This document shows positions 44,701-52,921 of a DNA stretch of 64,000 nucleotides, piece after piece. A program made the translations under genes and the position numbers. Below the pieces are notes generated by a model, which saw only the letters and a program-made list of their open reading frames with translations, was not told the origin of the DNA and did not search any database. How positions within the stretch are numbered: position 1 is the stretch's first letter; every line of letters starts with the position of its first letter. The DNA comes from Marinobacter antarcticus (lineage in GTDB: Bacteria > Pseudomonadota > Gammaproteobacteria > Pseudomonadales > Oleiphilaceae), in NCBI RefSeq assembly GCF_011049865.1, contig NZ_DRGY01000152.1:1-64000 (forward strand), in the 5' to 3' direction.

Positions 44701-44836
44701 CAGAGTGAGCCACCGAAAAAGCGGCAACCTCCTTCCTGCCAATGCTGCCGAAAATCTGGCAAACGCGTACAAAACCCGCCCTCCTAAAAAGCAAAAACAT
44801 CACACAATCAGCGAGTTGAACTAAAGATCCAAAAAC

Positions 44837-44853
44837 TGGCACACACTTCGCTT
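44837..44853 (+). promoter_or_regulatory. Sigma-54 (RpoN) promoter of the second flagellin
   Basis: TGGCACACACTTCGCTT contains GG-N10-GC at the -24/-12 spacing, close to consensus TGGCACG-N4-TTGCW. It is about 100 bases before ATG 44955. No sigma-28 site with correct spacing is seen on this strand. Confidence 0.65.
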
Positions 44854-44954
44854 TACCTCATCAAAACGGTCCTTTAACGATTCTTTGCCGGTATGTTGCC
44901 CTAAGCACTATAAGAAGCAGCGTGGCCCGGCACCTCTGAGTAGGGAGATTAGAT

Positions 44955-46421
44955 ATGCCTCAAGTCATTAACACCAACATTGCCTCACTGAACGCGCAGC
45001 GTAACTTGAACGCTTCACAAACTCAGGCCAATACGGCTCTGGAGCGCCTGTCTTCAGGTTTGCGCATTAACTCGGCGAAAGACGATGCCGCCGGTCTTGC
45101 CATTTCGGAACGTTTCCAATCACAGATTGCGGGCCTGAACCAGGCGCAGCGAAATGCCAACGACGGCATCTCCCTGGCACAAACTGCCGAAGGCGCCATG
45201 GATGAGATCACCAATAACCTGCAGCGAATTCGTGAACTCGCCGTACAGTCAGCCAACGCGACCAACAGCATCTCTGATCGCCAGGCCCTGAACCAGGAAG
45301 TACAGCAGCGGGTTGATGAGATCAACCGTATCGCAAGCCAAACCTCGTTTAACGGGCTCAAAGTGCTTGATGGAACGTTTGGAACGCAAACGTTCCAGGT
45401 GGGAGCCAACGCGGGTGAAACAATCGGCATCAGCGGGCTGGATTCAAGAGGCAGCCAACTTGGCGCAACGATAGGAACCACAACCGGCTTTGCATCGAAA
45501 ATAGTGCCTTTCCAGAACGAAACAAACGCAACGGGTCTTGATTATTCAACCGTCGTTACCGCATCGCTGGAAATTGATGGCAACCCGTATACCGTTACCA
45601 CGACGGCTGGCGACGACATTGCCTCCCTGGCCGCAGATATACAGACCGCAATAGCCACAGACTTTCCGGACATTGCCGTTTCCGGGGATACCGGATCCGA
45701 CACCCTGACATTTACCAACAGCTCAGGCGAAACCGTACCCGTGTCACTCGATTTGACCGATGCCGACGGGCCTCCGGCTAGCACGTTTACCCAAGCGCTT
45801 AAATCGGAAGGTGGCACCCTTTCTGACTATTTCAAGTCAAACCAGTCAGCGGCTGTGGATTTCACCATAAACGGCGTTTCATTTTCATCTGCAGACGTCA
45901 GCTCACTTAACGATCTGGTCGGTGCAATCAACGCCAAATCAAACGAAACAGGCGTAGAGGCGAACCTCGACAGAACGAACAGTGAAATCGTTTTCTCATC
46001 TCAGTTCGGGGGCGACATCGACGTTCAGGTCACGTCCGATCTTAACGGCGATGCTGCTAACGATATTGATCTGACGGGATCGTATACCGCTGCGAACAAT
46101 ACCGTTTCGCTCAACAACACGGACATATCGACGCCAGACGGGGCCGACCGCACCATGGTCTCTATTGATTATGCGATCGATAAGATCAACGGCTTTCGCG
46201 CCGAACTCGGTGCGGTCCAGAACCGCTTCGAATCCACCATTGCGAACCTGGCAACAACCGCAGAGAACCTCTCTGCCTCTAACAGCCGAATCCGCGACGC
46301 CGACTTCGCCGCCGAATCTGCCGAACTGGCTCGTACTCAGGTACTCCAGCAGGCCGGTCTATCGGTATTAGCCCAGGCTAACGCGCGGCCACAGCAGGTT
46401 CTCCAGTTGCTGCAAGGCTAA
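44955..46421 (+). CDS. Flagellin B (candidate sigma-54 controlled)
   Basis: 488 residues. D0/D1 ends match the other flagellin closely ([31 protein letters not shown], ending [14 protein letters not shown]) but the centre differs: it is acidic, Thr/Asp-rich, with a segment like a FliD/flagellin hook-type insertion (DFTINGVSFSSADVSSLNDL). Shine-Dalgarno AGGGAG before ATG. Divergent from fliC. A TPR-methyltransferase gene follows after 26 bases. Confidence 0.94.
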   Translation: MPQVINTNIASLNAQRNLNASQTQANTALERLSSGLRINSAKDDAAGLAISERFQSQIAGLNQAQRNANDGISLAQTAEGAMDEITNNLQRIRELAVQSANATNSISDRQALNQEVQQRVDEINRIASQTSFNGLKVLDGTFGTQTFQVGANAGETIGISGLDSRGSQLGATIGTTTGFASKIVPFQNETNATGLDYSTVVTASLEIDGNPYTVTTTAGDDIASLAADIQTAIATDFPDIAVSGDTGSDTLTFTNSSGETVPVSLDLTDADGPPASTFTQALKSEGGTLSDYFKSNQSAAVDFTINGVSFSSADVSSLNDLVGAINAKSNETGVEANLDRTNSEIVFSSQFGGDIDVQVTSDLNGDAANDIDLTGSYTAANNTVSLNNTDISTPDGADRTMVSIDYAIDKINGFRAELGAVQNRFESTIANLATTAENLSASNSRIRDADFAAESAELARTQVLQQAGLSVLAQANARPQQVLQLLQG

Positions 46422-46447
46422 CGACAAGCGTCAAGATGAGGTATCCC

Positions 46448-48448
46448 ATGCACGCCAAGCATCACATTCAGGAATCCAACTCCCAACCGGGGCACGCGGC
46501 TCGCCTGCTTCTGCAGGCTAACCTTGCCTACGGTGAGTCAAACAGCAACGGCCTCAGTCATATTCAACGCCTGCAGGCCCGACAGGAATGCCGTGTGTAC
46601 CTGGAAGAGGTGATTGCGCTTGAACCAAACAGTGCCGTTGCCTTGGGGTTGCTGGGGCGTGTCGAAATGGACGACGGGCAACTTGAAAATGCACATGGGC
46701 TTTTCAGCGCTAGCCTGGAAGCTCAACCGAATCAGGCACAGCAGTATGCCAACCTCGGATACTGGGCGCTTAAAACCGAACGGCCGGCCTTGGCAGAACA
46801 GCACTTCGTGCAGGCGCTGGACTGCGACCGGCAATCCGCCGCCGCTTTTTGCGGCGTGGCCCACGCCAAGCGGCTGCAGGGGCAATTTGATGTAGCCTAC
46901 CTGCACTATCGCAGGCTTCTGGAAGCGGGTACGGAGTGGGATTCGGTTTACAGCGGCATGTTCACGTGCGCTCAACACCTCGCGGTCAATAAAGCCGACA
47001 GCGATCTGGCTCTGGACGCGATTGCTCTGCTCAAGCACGAAGGCCTGCCCCATCAGGAGATCGGACGGTTTGTCGGTGCCATTATCCGTCAGCAATACAA
47101 CCTGGATAATCCTGAGGCAGAGATCGTCCTGGAGGCGGCCAGTAACGATGCACTTCTGATTCTGGCACTGCAAAAAACGCTCATGCCAGATCCTGCCGTG
47201 GAAGAGCTTGTGGCCATGCTGCGCCGCGCCATTCTGGCGGAAGTCGCACAAACCGTTGAGCTTCGCGATGAACTGCAGCCACTTACACTTGCGATCGCAC
47301 AGTATGCAGACCGCACGGGCTACGCGCTGGCAGCCGAAGATGACGAAGAGCGGCTGGTAGAGACCGTCAATAGCAGCCTCAAAGCACAAATTGTTATGGG
47401 CGAATCTCAGGAAGCCTTGACTGGCTCGCTGATGATCAGCGCCATGTACGGCGCCCTGTTTCATCAAGATTTTGCAGTGCAGCTCGGACAATGGAACCCG
47501 GTGGACTGGCCGCTGGCACTTCAGCCAGTTCTGGCCGCCAGCTATTACCATCGGTCCGAAGAAGAAGACATCAAACAGTGCTTTGATGAAAAAGCGGACG
47601 AGCTTTGCCTGGATAGAACCGACGTTCCGCAGGCCTGGCCTGCCTGGTCAACACTGGCCTATCGCGCTGAAACCAGTCTGAAGTCGCTGATGGCAGCGGA
47701 GTTAGGAATAGCCACAGACAAGCTCCCGGACACCTTGCGCATCATGGTGTGCGGCGCCCAATCGGGCCAGCGGGCTATGGAACTGGCGCGGTACCTGGCA
47801 GATGTGGAAGTCATTGCAGTGGATGAATCCCTGGCCAACATCGCCAAAGCCACCCGCATGGCGGCCGAGTCCGAGACCCGCAATATTGTGTTCTGGCCCT
47901 GGTCCATCGCTCAGCAGTTTGTAGCGGATGGCCATCAGGTACACTGGATAGAAGTCGGCCGCCTGCCCTCCCCAGCCATGACCGAACTCTCACTGGCCGC
48001 CCTGGTGAACAGCGCGTCCGGTTCAGGCGCCGTCGTTCACCTGCATACCGCCATCGCAGAACAGACAGCCGGCGACCAGCAAATGCGCAAACTGATTACC
48101 GAACACGGCCTGCAACCAACCCGCTCTACGCTGCGCCAACTCCGCCGGATGGTGCTAACAAACCGACAAGATGTGACTTGGCAGGCGCTTGCCAATGAAG
48201 ACGATTTCTACAGCCTGGGCGGATGTCGCGATCGCTGGTTTAAGCCGCAAGATGAGACGCAGCTTAAGGATCTGATGGCGATGGTGAGCAACGAAGTGGA
48301 ATGGAAGCTGGTAAAGGCCCGTGACGAAGATGGCCACAGCCTTGCCACTAAACCCGTGCAAACGCAGATCCAGGCGGAGGCGCTGGGCAGCGAGGTGCAG
48401 AGTTTGATGGGACAGAACCTCAGTGTGTACTTTCAGCGGCGGCGGTGA
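46448..48448 (+). CDS. TPR protein with C-terminal methyltransferase-like Rossmann domain
   Basis: 666 residues from ATG 46448 (MHAKHH), preceded by GAGG at seven bases. Residues ~40-180 are TPR repeats (NSAVALGLLGRVEMDDGQLE, QAQQYANLGYWALKTERPAL, QSAAAFCGVAHAKRLQG). After a long helical middle, LRIMVCGAQSGQRAMELARY and VEVIAVDESLANIAKA match motif I and the following acidic strand of class I SAM methyltransferases. The usual GCGTG loop is altered (CGAQSGQ). It directly follows a flagellin, so flagellin modification or assembly is a reasonable guess but unproven. Confidence 0.75.
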   Translation: MHAKHHIQESNSQPGHAARLLLQANLAYGESNSNGLSHIQRLQARQECRVYLEEVIALEPNSAVALGLLGRVEMDDGQLENAHGLFSASLEAQPNQAQQYANLGYWALKTERPALAEQHFVQALDCDRQSAAAFCGVAHAKRLQGQFDVAYLHYRRLLEAGTEWDSVYSGMFTCAQHLAVNKADSDLALDAIALLKHEGLPHQEIGRFVGAIIRQQYNLDNPEAEIVLEAASNDALLILALQKTLMPDPAVEELVAMLRRAILAEVAQTVELRDELQPLTLAIAQYADRTGYALAAEDDEERLVETVNSSLKAQIVMGESQEALTGSLMISAMYGALFHQDFAVQLGQWNPVDWPLALQPVLAASYYHRSEEEDIKQCFDEKADELCLDRTDVPQAWPAWSTLAYRAETSLKSLMAAELGIATDKLPDTLRIMVCGAQSGQRAMELARYLADVEVIAVDESLANIAKATRMAAESETRNIVFWPWSIAQQFVADGHQVHWIEVGRLPSPAMTELSLAALVNSASGSGAVVHLHTAIAEQTAGDQQMRKLITEHGLQPTRSTLRQLRRMVLTNRQDVTWQALANEDDFYSLGGCRDRWFKPQDETQLKDLMAMVSNEVEWKLVKARDEDGHSLATKPVQTQIQAEALGSEVQSLMGQNLSVYFQRRR

Positions 48449-48483
48449 GTAGAACACCCCCCTCGAATGATCGGACCGCCTCA

Positions 48484-48511
48484 GGCCCCTCTCCCTCACA
48501 GGAGAGGGGCC
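48484..48511. repeat. REP-like palindrome between convergent genes
   Basis: Perfect 11-base inverted repeat GGCCCCTCTCC/GGAGAGGGGCC with a 6-base loop. Same core as 39735-39759. Lies between the TPR-methyltransferase stop and the sbcB stop, where it may also stop transcription. Confidence 0.7.
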
Positions 48512-48520
48512 AACATTCTT

Positions 48521-49984
48521 CTAGATATAAGGAATCAAGGATTCCCCATACAAATGCAGATCCTCCAGAATCTGCTGGTTGTGCGGCGTCAACTCCGGAT
48601 CGCTGGCCAGTCTCTGTAGCTCAAGCCCAAACGCCTCAAGCGAGAGCCAACCTTTTTTCGGGGCCATCAATCGTTGAGTGCGAAACGTTTCCCAGCGCTC
48701 ACTTTCTTCGCTGGTAAGCGAATCCGGGTAGTTACGAGCGCGATAGCGAAACAGGAGTTCCTGCAGGCCTTCATCTTTGAAGTTAAAAACCTCATCCACC
48801 AGCGCTTCCGGCGGCGTTTTCAACACGCGATTCAGCTCACTGCGATCCGCCGGAGAAATAAAACCGCCTGCGTAGAGCTGTTCGTCTGGATCGGTCAGGT
48901 CGCTTTCATGGGGCTGATCGAACGCCTCTGCAATTCTCTCCTGCAGGCCTTGGGATTGTCTCAACAGCGCGAGATTGGCGCGAAGCGTTTCACCGTTCAG
49001 CTCAAGCTCTTCCAACCTTTCAGCAGACAGCGTGGTGAGCATGTTAGCAGGCGCCAGCACCGGGCATTTATTCAGCTGCACGCTTTTCAGGGGAAACCGC
49101 TTCGTGTCTCCCAACTGCGCCTGAGAGGTAAATACCCGCTCGCGTATCTGCTCCGGCGTGGCGTTAATCAACTCGCTCGGGTCTTCGCGCAGGTCGTAAA
49201 CAATCACCAGGTTTTTGTTCGTGGGGTGTTCGGCCAGCGGGGCAACCATGGCGCAGCAGCCGCGAGTGGCCGGGTATTTGGCGGAAATGTGGAATACCGG
49301 CTTCATGGCGGCGGTGTCCAGCATGCCCCGGGCGGAGTGTTTGTCTTTGTTGTTCAGAACAAAATCGAACAGCTTCGGCTGTTTTTCCCGGATCAGTTTC
49401 GCAACGGCCAGGGTGGCCTCCACATCCGACATCGCATCGTGCGCGGCTTCGTGTGCGATGCCGTTGGCGGTGGTCAACGCTTCCAGCTTGAAACTGGGGC
49501 TGCCATCGTCTTTGCGCGGCCAAACAATGCCTTCAGGCCGAAGCGCATAGGTTAGCCGCACCATGTCAATAATGTCCCAGCGGGAGTTATCGTTCTGCCA
49601 TTCCCGGGCGTAAGGATCACGCAGGTTGCGGTAGAGGGTATGGCGAGTTACCTCATCATCAAAGCGCAGGCTGTTGTAACCCACCACACAGGTGCCCGGC
49701 TGGCTGAAGGCTTCGTTAATCTGCGCGATAAACTCAGCTTCCGGATAGCCCTCCTCCATGGCTTTCTGGGGGGTGATGCCGGTTATCAGGCAGGCTTCCG
49801 GTGACGGCAAATAATCGTCTGTCGGCTTGCAGTAAATAACCAGAGGCTCCTCAATAATATTGAGATCCGCATCGGTTCGCACACCGGCAAACTGCGAGGG
49901 CCGGTCATGAACCGGGTCGACGCCAAACGTTTCGTAATCGTGCCAATAAAAAGAGCGGATCAAAGCCAGGCTCCAACAGGTCAT
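48521..49984 (-). CDS. sbcB: Exodeoxyribonuclease I
   Basis: 487 residues, as in E. coli ExoI (475). DnaQ-type exonuclease core: FYWHDYETFGVDP (DxE), CVVGYNSLRFDDEVTR and the HDAMSDVEAT motif; then the ExoI-specific C-terminal region. Degrades single-stranded DNA 3' to 5' in repair and recombination. Confidence 0.95.
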   Translation of the reverse strand: MTCWSLALIRSFYWHDYETFGVDPVHDRPSQFAGVRTDADLNIIEEPLVIYCKPTDDYLPSPEACLITGITPQKAMEEGYPEAEFIAQINEAFSQPGTCVVGYNSLRFDDEVTRHTLYRNLRDPYAREWQNDNSRWDIIDMVRLTYALRPEGIVWPRKDDGSPSFKLEALTTANGIAHEAAHDAMSDVEATLAVAKLIREKQPKLFDFVLNNKDKHSARGMLDTAAMKPVFHISAKYPATRGCCAMVAPLAEHPTNKNLVIVYDLREDPSELINATPEQIRERVFTSQAQLGDTKRFPLKSVQLNKCPVLAPANMLTTLSAERLEELELNGETLRANLALLRQSQGLQERIAEAFDQPHESDLTDPDEQLYAGGFISPADRSELNRVLKTPPEALVDEVFNFKDEGLQELLFRYRARNYPDSLTSEESERWETFRTQRLMAPKKGWLSLEAFGLELQRLASDPELTPHNQQILEDLHLYGESLIPYI

Positions 49985-50217
49985 TGAGTAAGGTCAAGCC
50001 GACCGATTCTAGCCCAGCGCCGGCATTCAAGTACATCCACCCCCGCAAACTGCCAGATTAATGAACACAAACTATCCAACACCTCACTCGCAATGGCAGG
50101 TAACAATCCGTTACACTCACCCACACCAAAGCACCTAAAAAATGTAGTTTATGTGTACATATTTTTGCGTGCTGCTATAATAAATGAAAAGTTATTCAAT
50201 TCTTTTTGGCCACAGCC

Positions 50218-51249
50218 ATGACCACACGCATACTTATCTGCGACGATTCCGCCCTCGCCAGAAAACAAATGGCCCGGGCCCTGCCCGTTGGAATGGCCGA
50301 TCAAATCCTGTTTGCCAATAACGGGGTTGAAGCGCTCACAAAGCTGCGCGCCCACGAGGCCGACCTGATGTTTCTGGACCTCAACATGCCAGAGATGGAC
50401 GGCTACGAAGTTCTGGAACGGGTGCTGGCAGAAGACCTGCCCATCATGACCATCGTGGTGTCTGGCGATATACAGCCAGAAGCCCGTGAACGGGTGCGCA
50501 AGCTCGGCGCCATCGATTTTATAAAAAAACCTACCGACCTGGCTCTGGTGCTCAGCCTGCTCGCCGATTACGGCTTCTACCGCCCGGGGGATCTTGAAAA
50601 CGCAGCGCTGAGCGATGGCGCGCTCAATGTTGGCAACGAAACCCAGGCCCGGGAAATCTCGGTTTCATTGAACGACTACCTGCAGGAAGTTTCCAACGTT
50701 GCGATGGGGCGTTCATCCGATCTGCTTGCCCGGCTGTTGCGGGTATTCGTGAAGCAGCCCATTCCGAAAGTCGATTTTATTGCCAACTCCGAACTCCACA
50801 TGGTTATCTCGGCCGCCCACAACAGCGATACCTATTCTGCCGTGTGCCAGGGTTTCACCGGCGCGGGCATCGCAGGCGAAGCACTTCTGCTGTTTGCAGA
50901 CGCCAGCTTCCAGGAAATGGCCGAACTCCTCCACTACGATGCCATTGATGGCGAGTCCGTCAACGTGGAAGTGCTGATGGATATGTCCAGCATCCTGTTC
51001 GGAGCCTTCCTAAAAGGCATGGGTGATCAGCTCGATCTCAAACTCGGCCTTGGCCATCCCAGCGTGTTGGGTCAGCACCGACAAATCACCGAACTGCTCG
51101 AGCATCAGAACTCCCGGGAAGAACAACTTCTGTGCATTGAAATCAGCTACGCACTCGAAGAGCGGAACATACAATGCGACATGCTGGTTTTGCTCACAGA
51201 AGATTCGGTGCCCTATCTTGAACAACGCCTCCAATACCTGGTGGAATAA
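50218..51249 (+). CDS. Response regulator with CheC/CheX-type output domain
   Basis: 343 residues from ATG 50218 (MTTRILICDD); four further upstream codons are possible. Receiver 1-120 with D9/D10, phospho-acceptor D54 (MFLDLNMPEMDG) and Lys in DFIKKP. The C-terminal part has CheC/CheX-like motifs: TGAGIAGEALLLF and a helix SVNVEVLMDMSSILFGAFLK with conserved Asn/Ser pattern. CheX-type domains dephosphorylate CheY-P in chemotaxis. Three bases before the PAS-GGDEF gene, so the two are one signalling unit. Confidence 0.83.
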   Translation: MTTRILICDDSALARKQMARALPVGMADQILFANNGVEALTKLRAHEADLMFLDLNMPEMDGYEVLERVLAEDLPIMTIVVSGDIQPEARERVRKLGAIDFIKKPTDLALVLSLLADYGFYRPGDLENAALSDGALNVGNETQAREISVSLNDYLQEVSNVAMGRSSDLLARLLRVFVKQPIPKVDFIANSELHMVISAAHNSDTYSAVCQGFTGAGIAGEALLLFADASFQEMAELLHYDAIDGESVNVEVLMDMSSILFGAFLKGMGDQLDLKLGLGHPSVLGQHRQITELLEHQNSREEQLLCIEISYALEERNIQCDMLVLLTEDSVPYLEQRLQYLVE

Positions 51250-51252
51250 ACC

Positions 51253-52209
51253 ATGACCACAAACGAATCTGAAGCTCAATCCTTCCACTGGCTGGTGGAT
51301 ATGCTGGAATCCGTCGAAGTGGGTCTGGTGGTGCTGGATCTGGAATTCCGGGTGCAGGCGTGGAACAGCTTTATGGAGAACCACAGCGGCATCACCTCCA
51401 GTAAAATTCGAAACCGCGTCTTGTTTGAGTTATTCCCCGACATACCCCAGGCCTGGCTTACCCGCAAAGTGGACGCCGTCGCCTTACTGGACACTCGGGC
51501 ATTCACCTCCTGGGAGCAACGGCCCTACCTGTTTCAGTTTCGCAATACCCGCCCCATCACCGGCACTGAAGATTATATGTACCAGAACCTCACCATCAGC
51601 CCGCTTTCCGGCAGCACCGGGCAGGTAGAGAAGGTGTGCCTCATGGTTTACGACGTAACCGATATTGCCACCGGCAAACGAGCGCTTGAGCGGGCCAACG
51701 AACAACTTGCCAAACTCAGCATGACCGACCGGTTAACCGGCCTGTTGAACCGGGGCACCTGGGAGAACCTGGTCGACGCGGAGTTCGAACGATATCGCCG
51801 CTACAGTCAGGCAACCAGCCTGGTTATGTTTGATATCGACTTCTTCAAAAAAGTAAACGATAGCCACGGTCACCTTGCAGGGGATGAAGTCATTAAACAT
51901 ACCGCCGCAACGGCCAAAAGCAATTTACGACAATCCGACAGTATTGGCCGTTATGGTGGCGAGGAATTTGGAGTGGTGTTACCAGAAACCGATGCGGAAG
52001 GCGCTCGCATAATATGTGAACGAATACGGGAAAGCATTGAAAATAGCTTGGTGCAAACGGCTATCGCACCTATCAGTTATACGGTGAGCATAGGCATTGC
52101 ACAACTGAACGATACGGCTAAAAGCTATATGCAATGGATGCAACAGGCAGACGACGCTTTGTACGCGGCTAAGGAAGGCGGAAGAAATTGCGTCGTCGTT
52201 TTTGAATAG
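51253..52209 (+). CDS. PAS-domain diguanylate cyclase
   Basis: 318 residues. PAS domain at about 12-130 (GLVVLDLEFRVQAWNSFME). GGDEF domain at about 155-316 with DRLTGLLNRGTWE, FDIDFFKKVNDSHGH and the active signature GGEEF. An inhibitory I-site RQSD lies five residues before it. Should make c-di-GMP from GTP with product feedback. No membrane segment. Probably controlled by the receiver-CheX protein coded just before it. Confidence 0.9.
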   Translation: MTTNESEAQSFHWLVDMLESVEVGLVVLDLEFRVQAWNSFMENHSGITSSKIRNRVLFELFPDIPQAWLTRKVDAVALLDTRAFTSWEQRPYLFQFRNTRPITGTEDYMYQNLTISPLSGSTGQVEKVCLMVYDVTDIATGKRALERANEQLAKLSMTDRLTGLLNRGTWENLVDAEFERYRRYSQATSLVMFDIDFFKKVNDSHGHLAGDEVIKHTAATAKSNLRQSDSIGRYGGEEFGVVLPETDAEGARIICERIRESIENSLVQTAIAPISYTVSIGIAQLNDTAKSYMQWMQQADDALYAAKEGGRNCVVVFE

Positions 52210-52246
52210 TTATGTTGAGTTATCATTCGAAACGTTTTAATCCAAA

Positions 52247-52284
52247 AAAAAGAGGCCAGATGCTGTAAACATCTGACCTCTTTT
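52247..52284. terminator. Bidirectional terminator between diguanylate cyclase and mvaT-like gene
   Basis: Stem AGAGGCCAGATG/CATCTGACCTCT with one mismatch, A run on the left and TTTT on the right. Confidence 0.8.
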
Positions 52285-52299
52285 AAAATACTTAGCAGA

Positions 52300-52668
52300 T
52301 CAATTTTGCTGCCAGCTCTGTACCGCTTCTTTGCCGTGCTTTTCACGCCACTCATTCAGAACCTTATGGTTACCGCCGCGGGTTTCCACCACTTCACCGG
52401 TTTTGGGGTTCTTGTAGGTTTTCATAGGGCGCTTGGCACGTGTGCTGGTGCTACCTTCGGCCTTGGCACCCACAATGGTGGGATCAATGGCGGCCAGAAT
52501 CTGAAGCACATGCTTCGGAGACTTGTCATATTCATTCATCAACTCACGAATGCTGTTTTCAAACGCCAGTTCATGCTTTAGCGCCTGATCCTGTTCCAGT
52601 TGATTGATCTCAGCTGCAAGCTTTTCCATAAGCTGCTTCTTCTGGTAGTAGTCGTTAATCTTTGCCAT
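52300..52668 (-). CDS. MvaT/MvaU-like H-NS family nucleoid protein
   Basis: 122 residues. N-terminal coiled-coil oligomerisation region (LMEKLAAEINQLEQDQAL), then a C-terminal AT-hook-like DNA-binding domain: RPMKTYKNPKTGEVVETRGG and NHKVLNEWREKHG, the MvaT pattern (KQYKNPHTGEV in Pseudomonas). MvaT proteins silence AT-rich, often foreign, genes. Lies beside the polysaccharide cluster. Confidence 0.92.
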   Translation of the reverse strand: MAKINDYYQKKQLMEKLAAEINQLEQDQALKHELAFENSIRELMNEYDKSPKHVLQILAAIDPTIVGAKAEGSTSTRAKRPMKTYKNPKTGEVVETRGGNHKVLNEWREKHGKEAVQSWQQN

Positions 52669-52759
52669 GGAATTAAAACCTTATGTTTTCAGTGAGCTCT
52701 AAAACCTAAACCGGGCCATAGAACATAGCGCCATTCGGCTCAAGGGAATTTTAAAATCA

Positions 52760-52777
52760 AATGAATAGTAATTCATT
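52760..52777. promoter_or_regulatory. AT-rich palindrome upstream of the mvaT-like gene
   Basis: AATGAAT-AGTA-ATTCATT, perfect arms, about 90 bases upstream of the mvaT-like start. May be an operator or autoregulatory site. The rest of the 253-base gap (52669-52921) is AT-rich and shows no gene. Confidence 0.4.
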
Positions 52778-52921
52778 AAGTTATATATGGCAAAGACTAT
52801 TCATTTGGCCGGTCTTAATTGCAAGGCTTAGTGTATTACGTACATTGATTACGGGATATACCTACACACTGATAACGCATCACAAACCTTGTATTCAGTG
52901 CGCATGTAAGCCTATGAGAAA

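Noticed and set aside
44862..44895. Sigma-28 promoter for the second flagellin
   Set aside because: GCCGGTAT resembles a -10, but no TAAA lies 15 bases upstream; the RpoN-type site fits better.
46538..47551. A 337-codon open frame antisense to the TPR-methyltransferase
   Set aside because: No domain, no ribosome site, and composition typical of an antisense shadow of a GC-rich gene.
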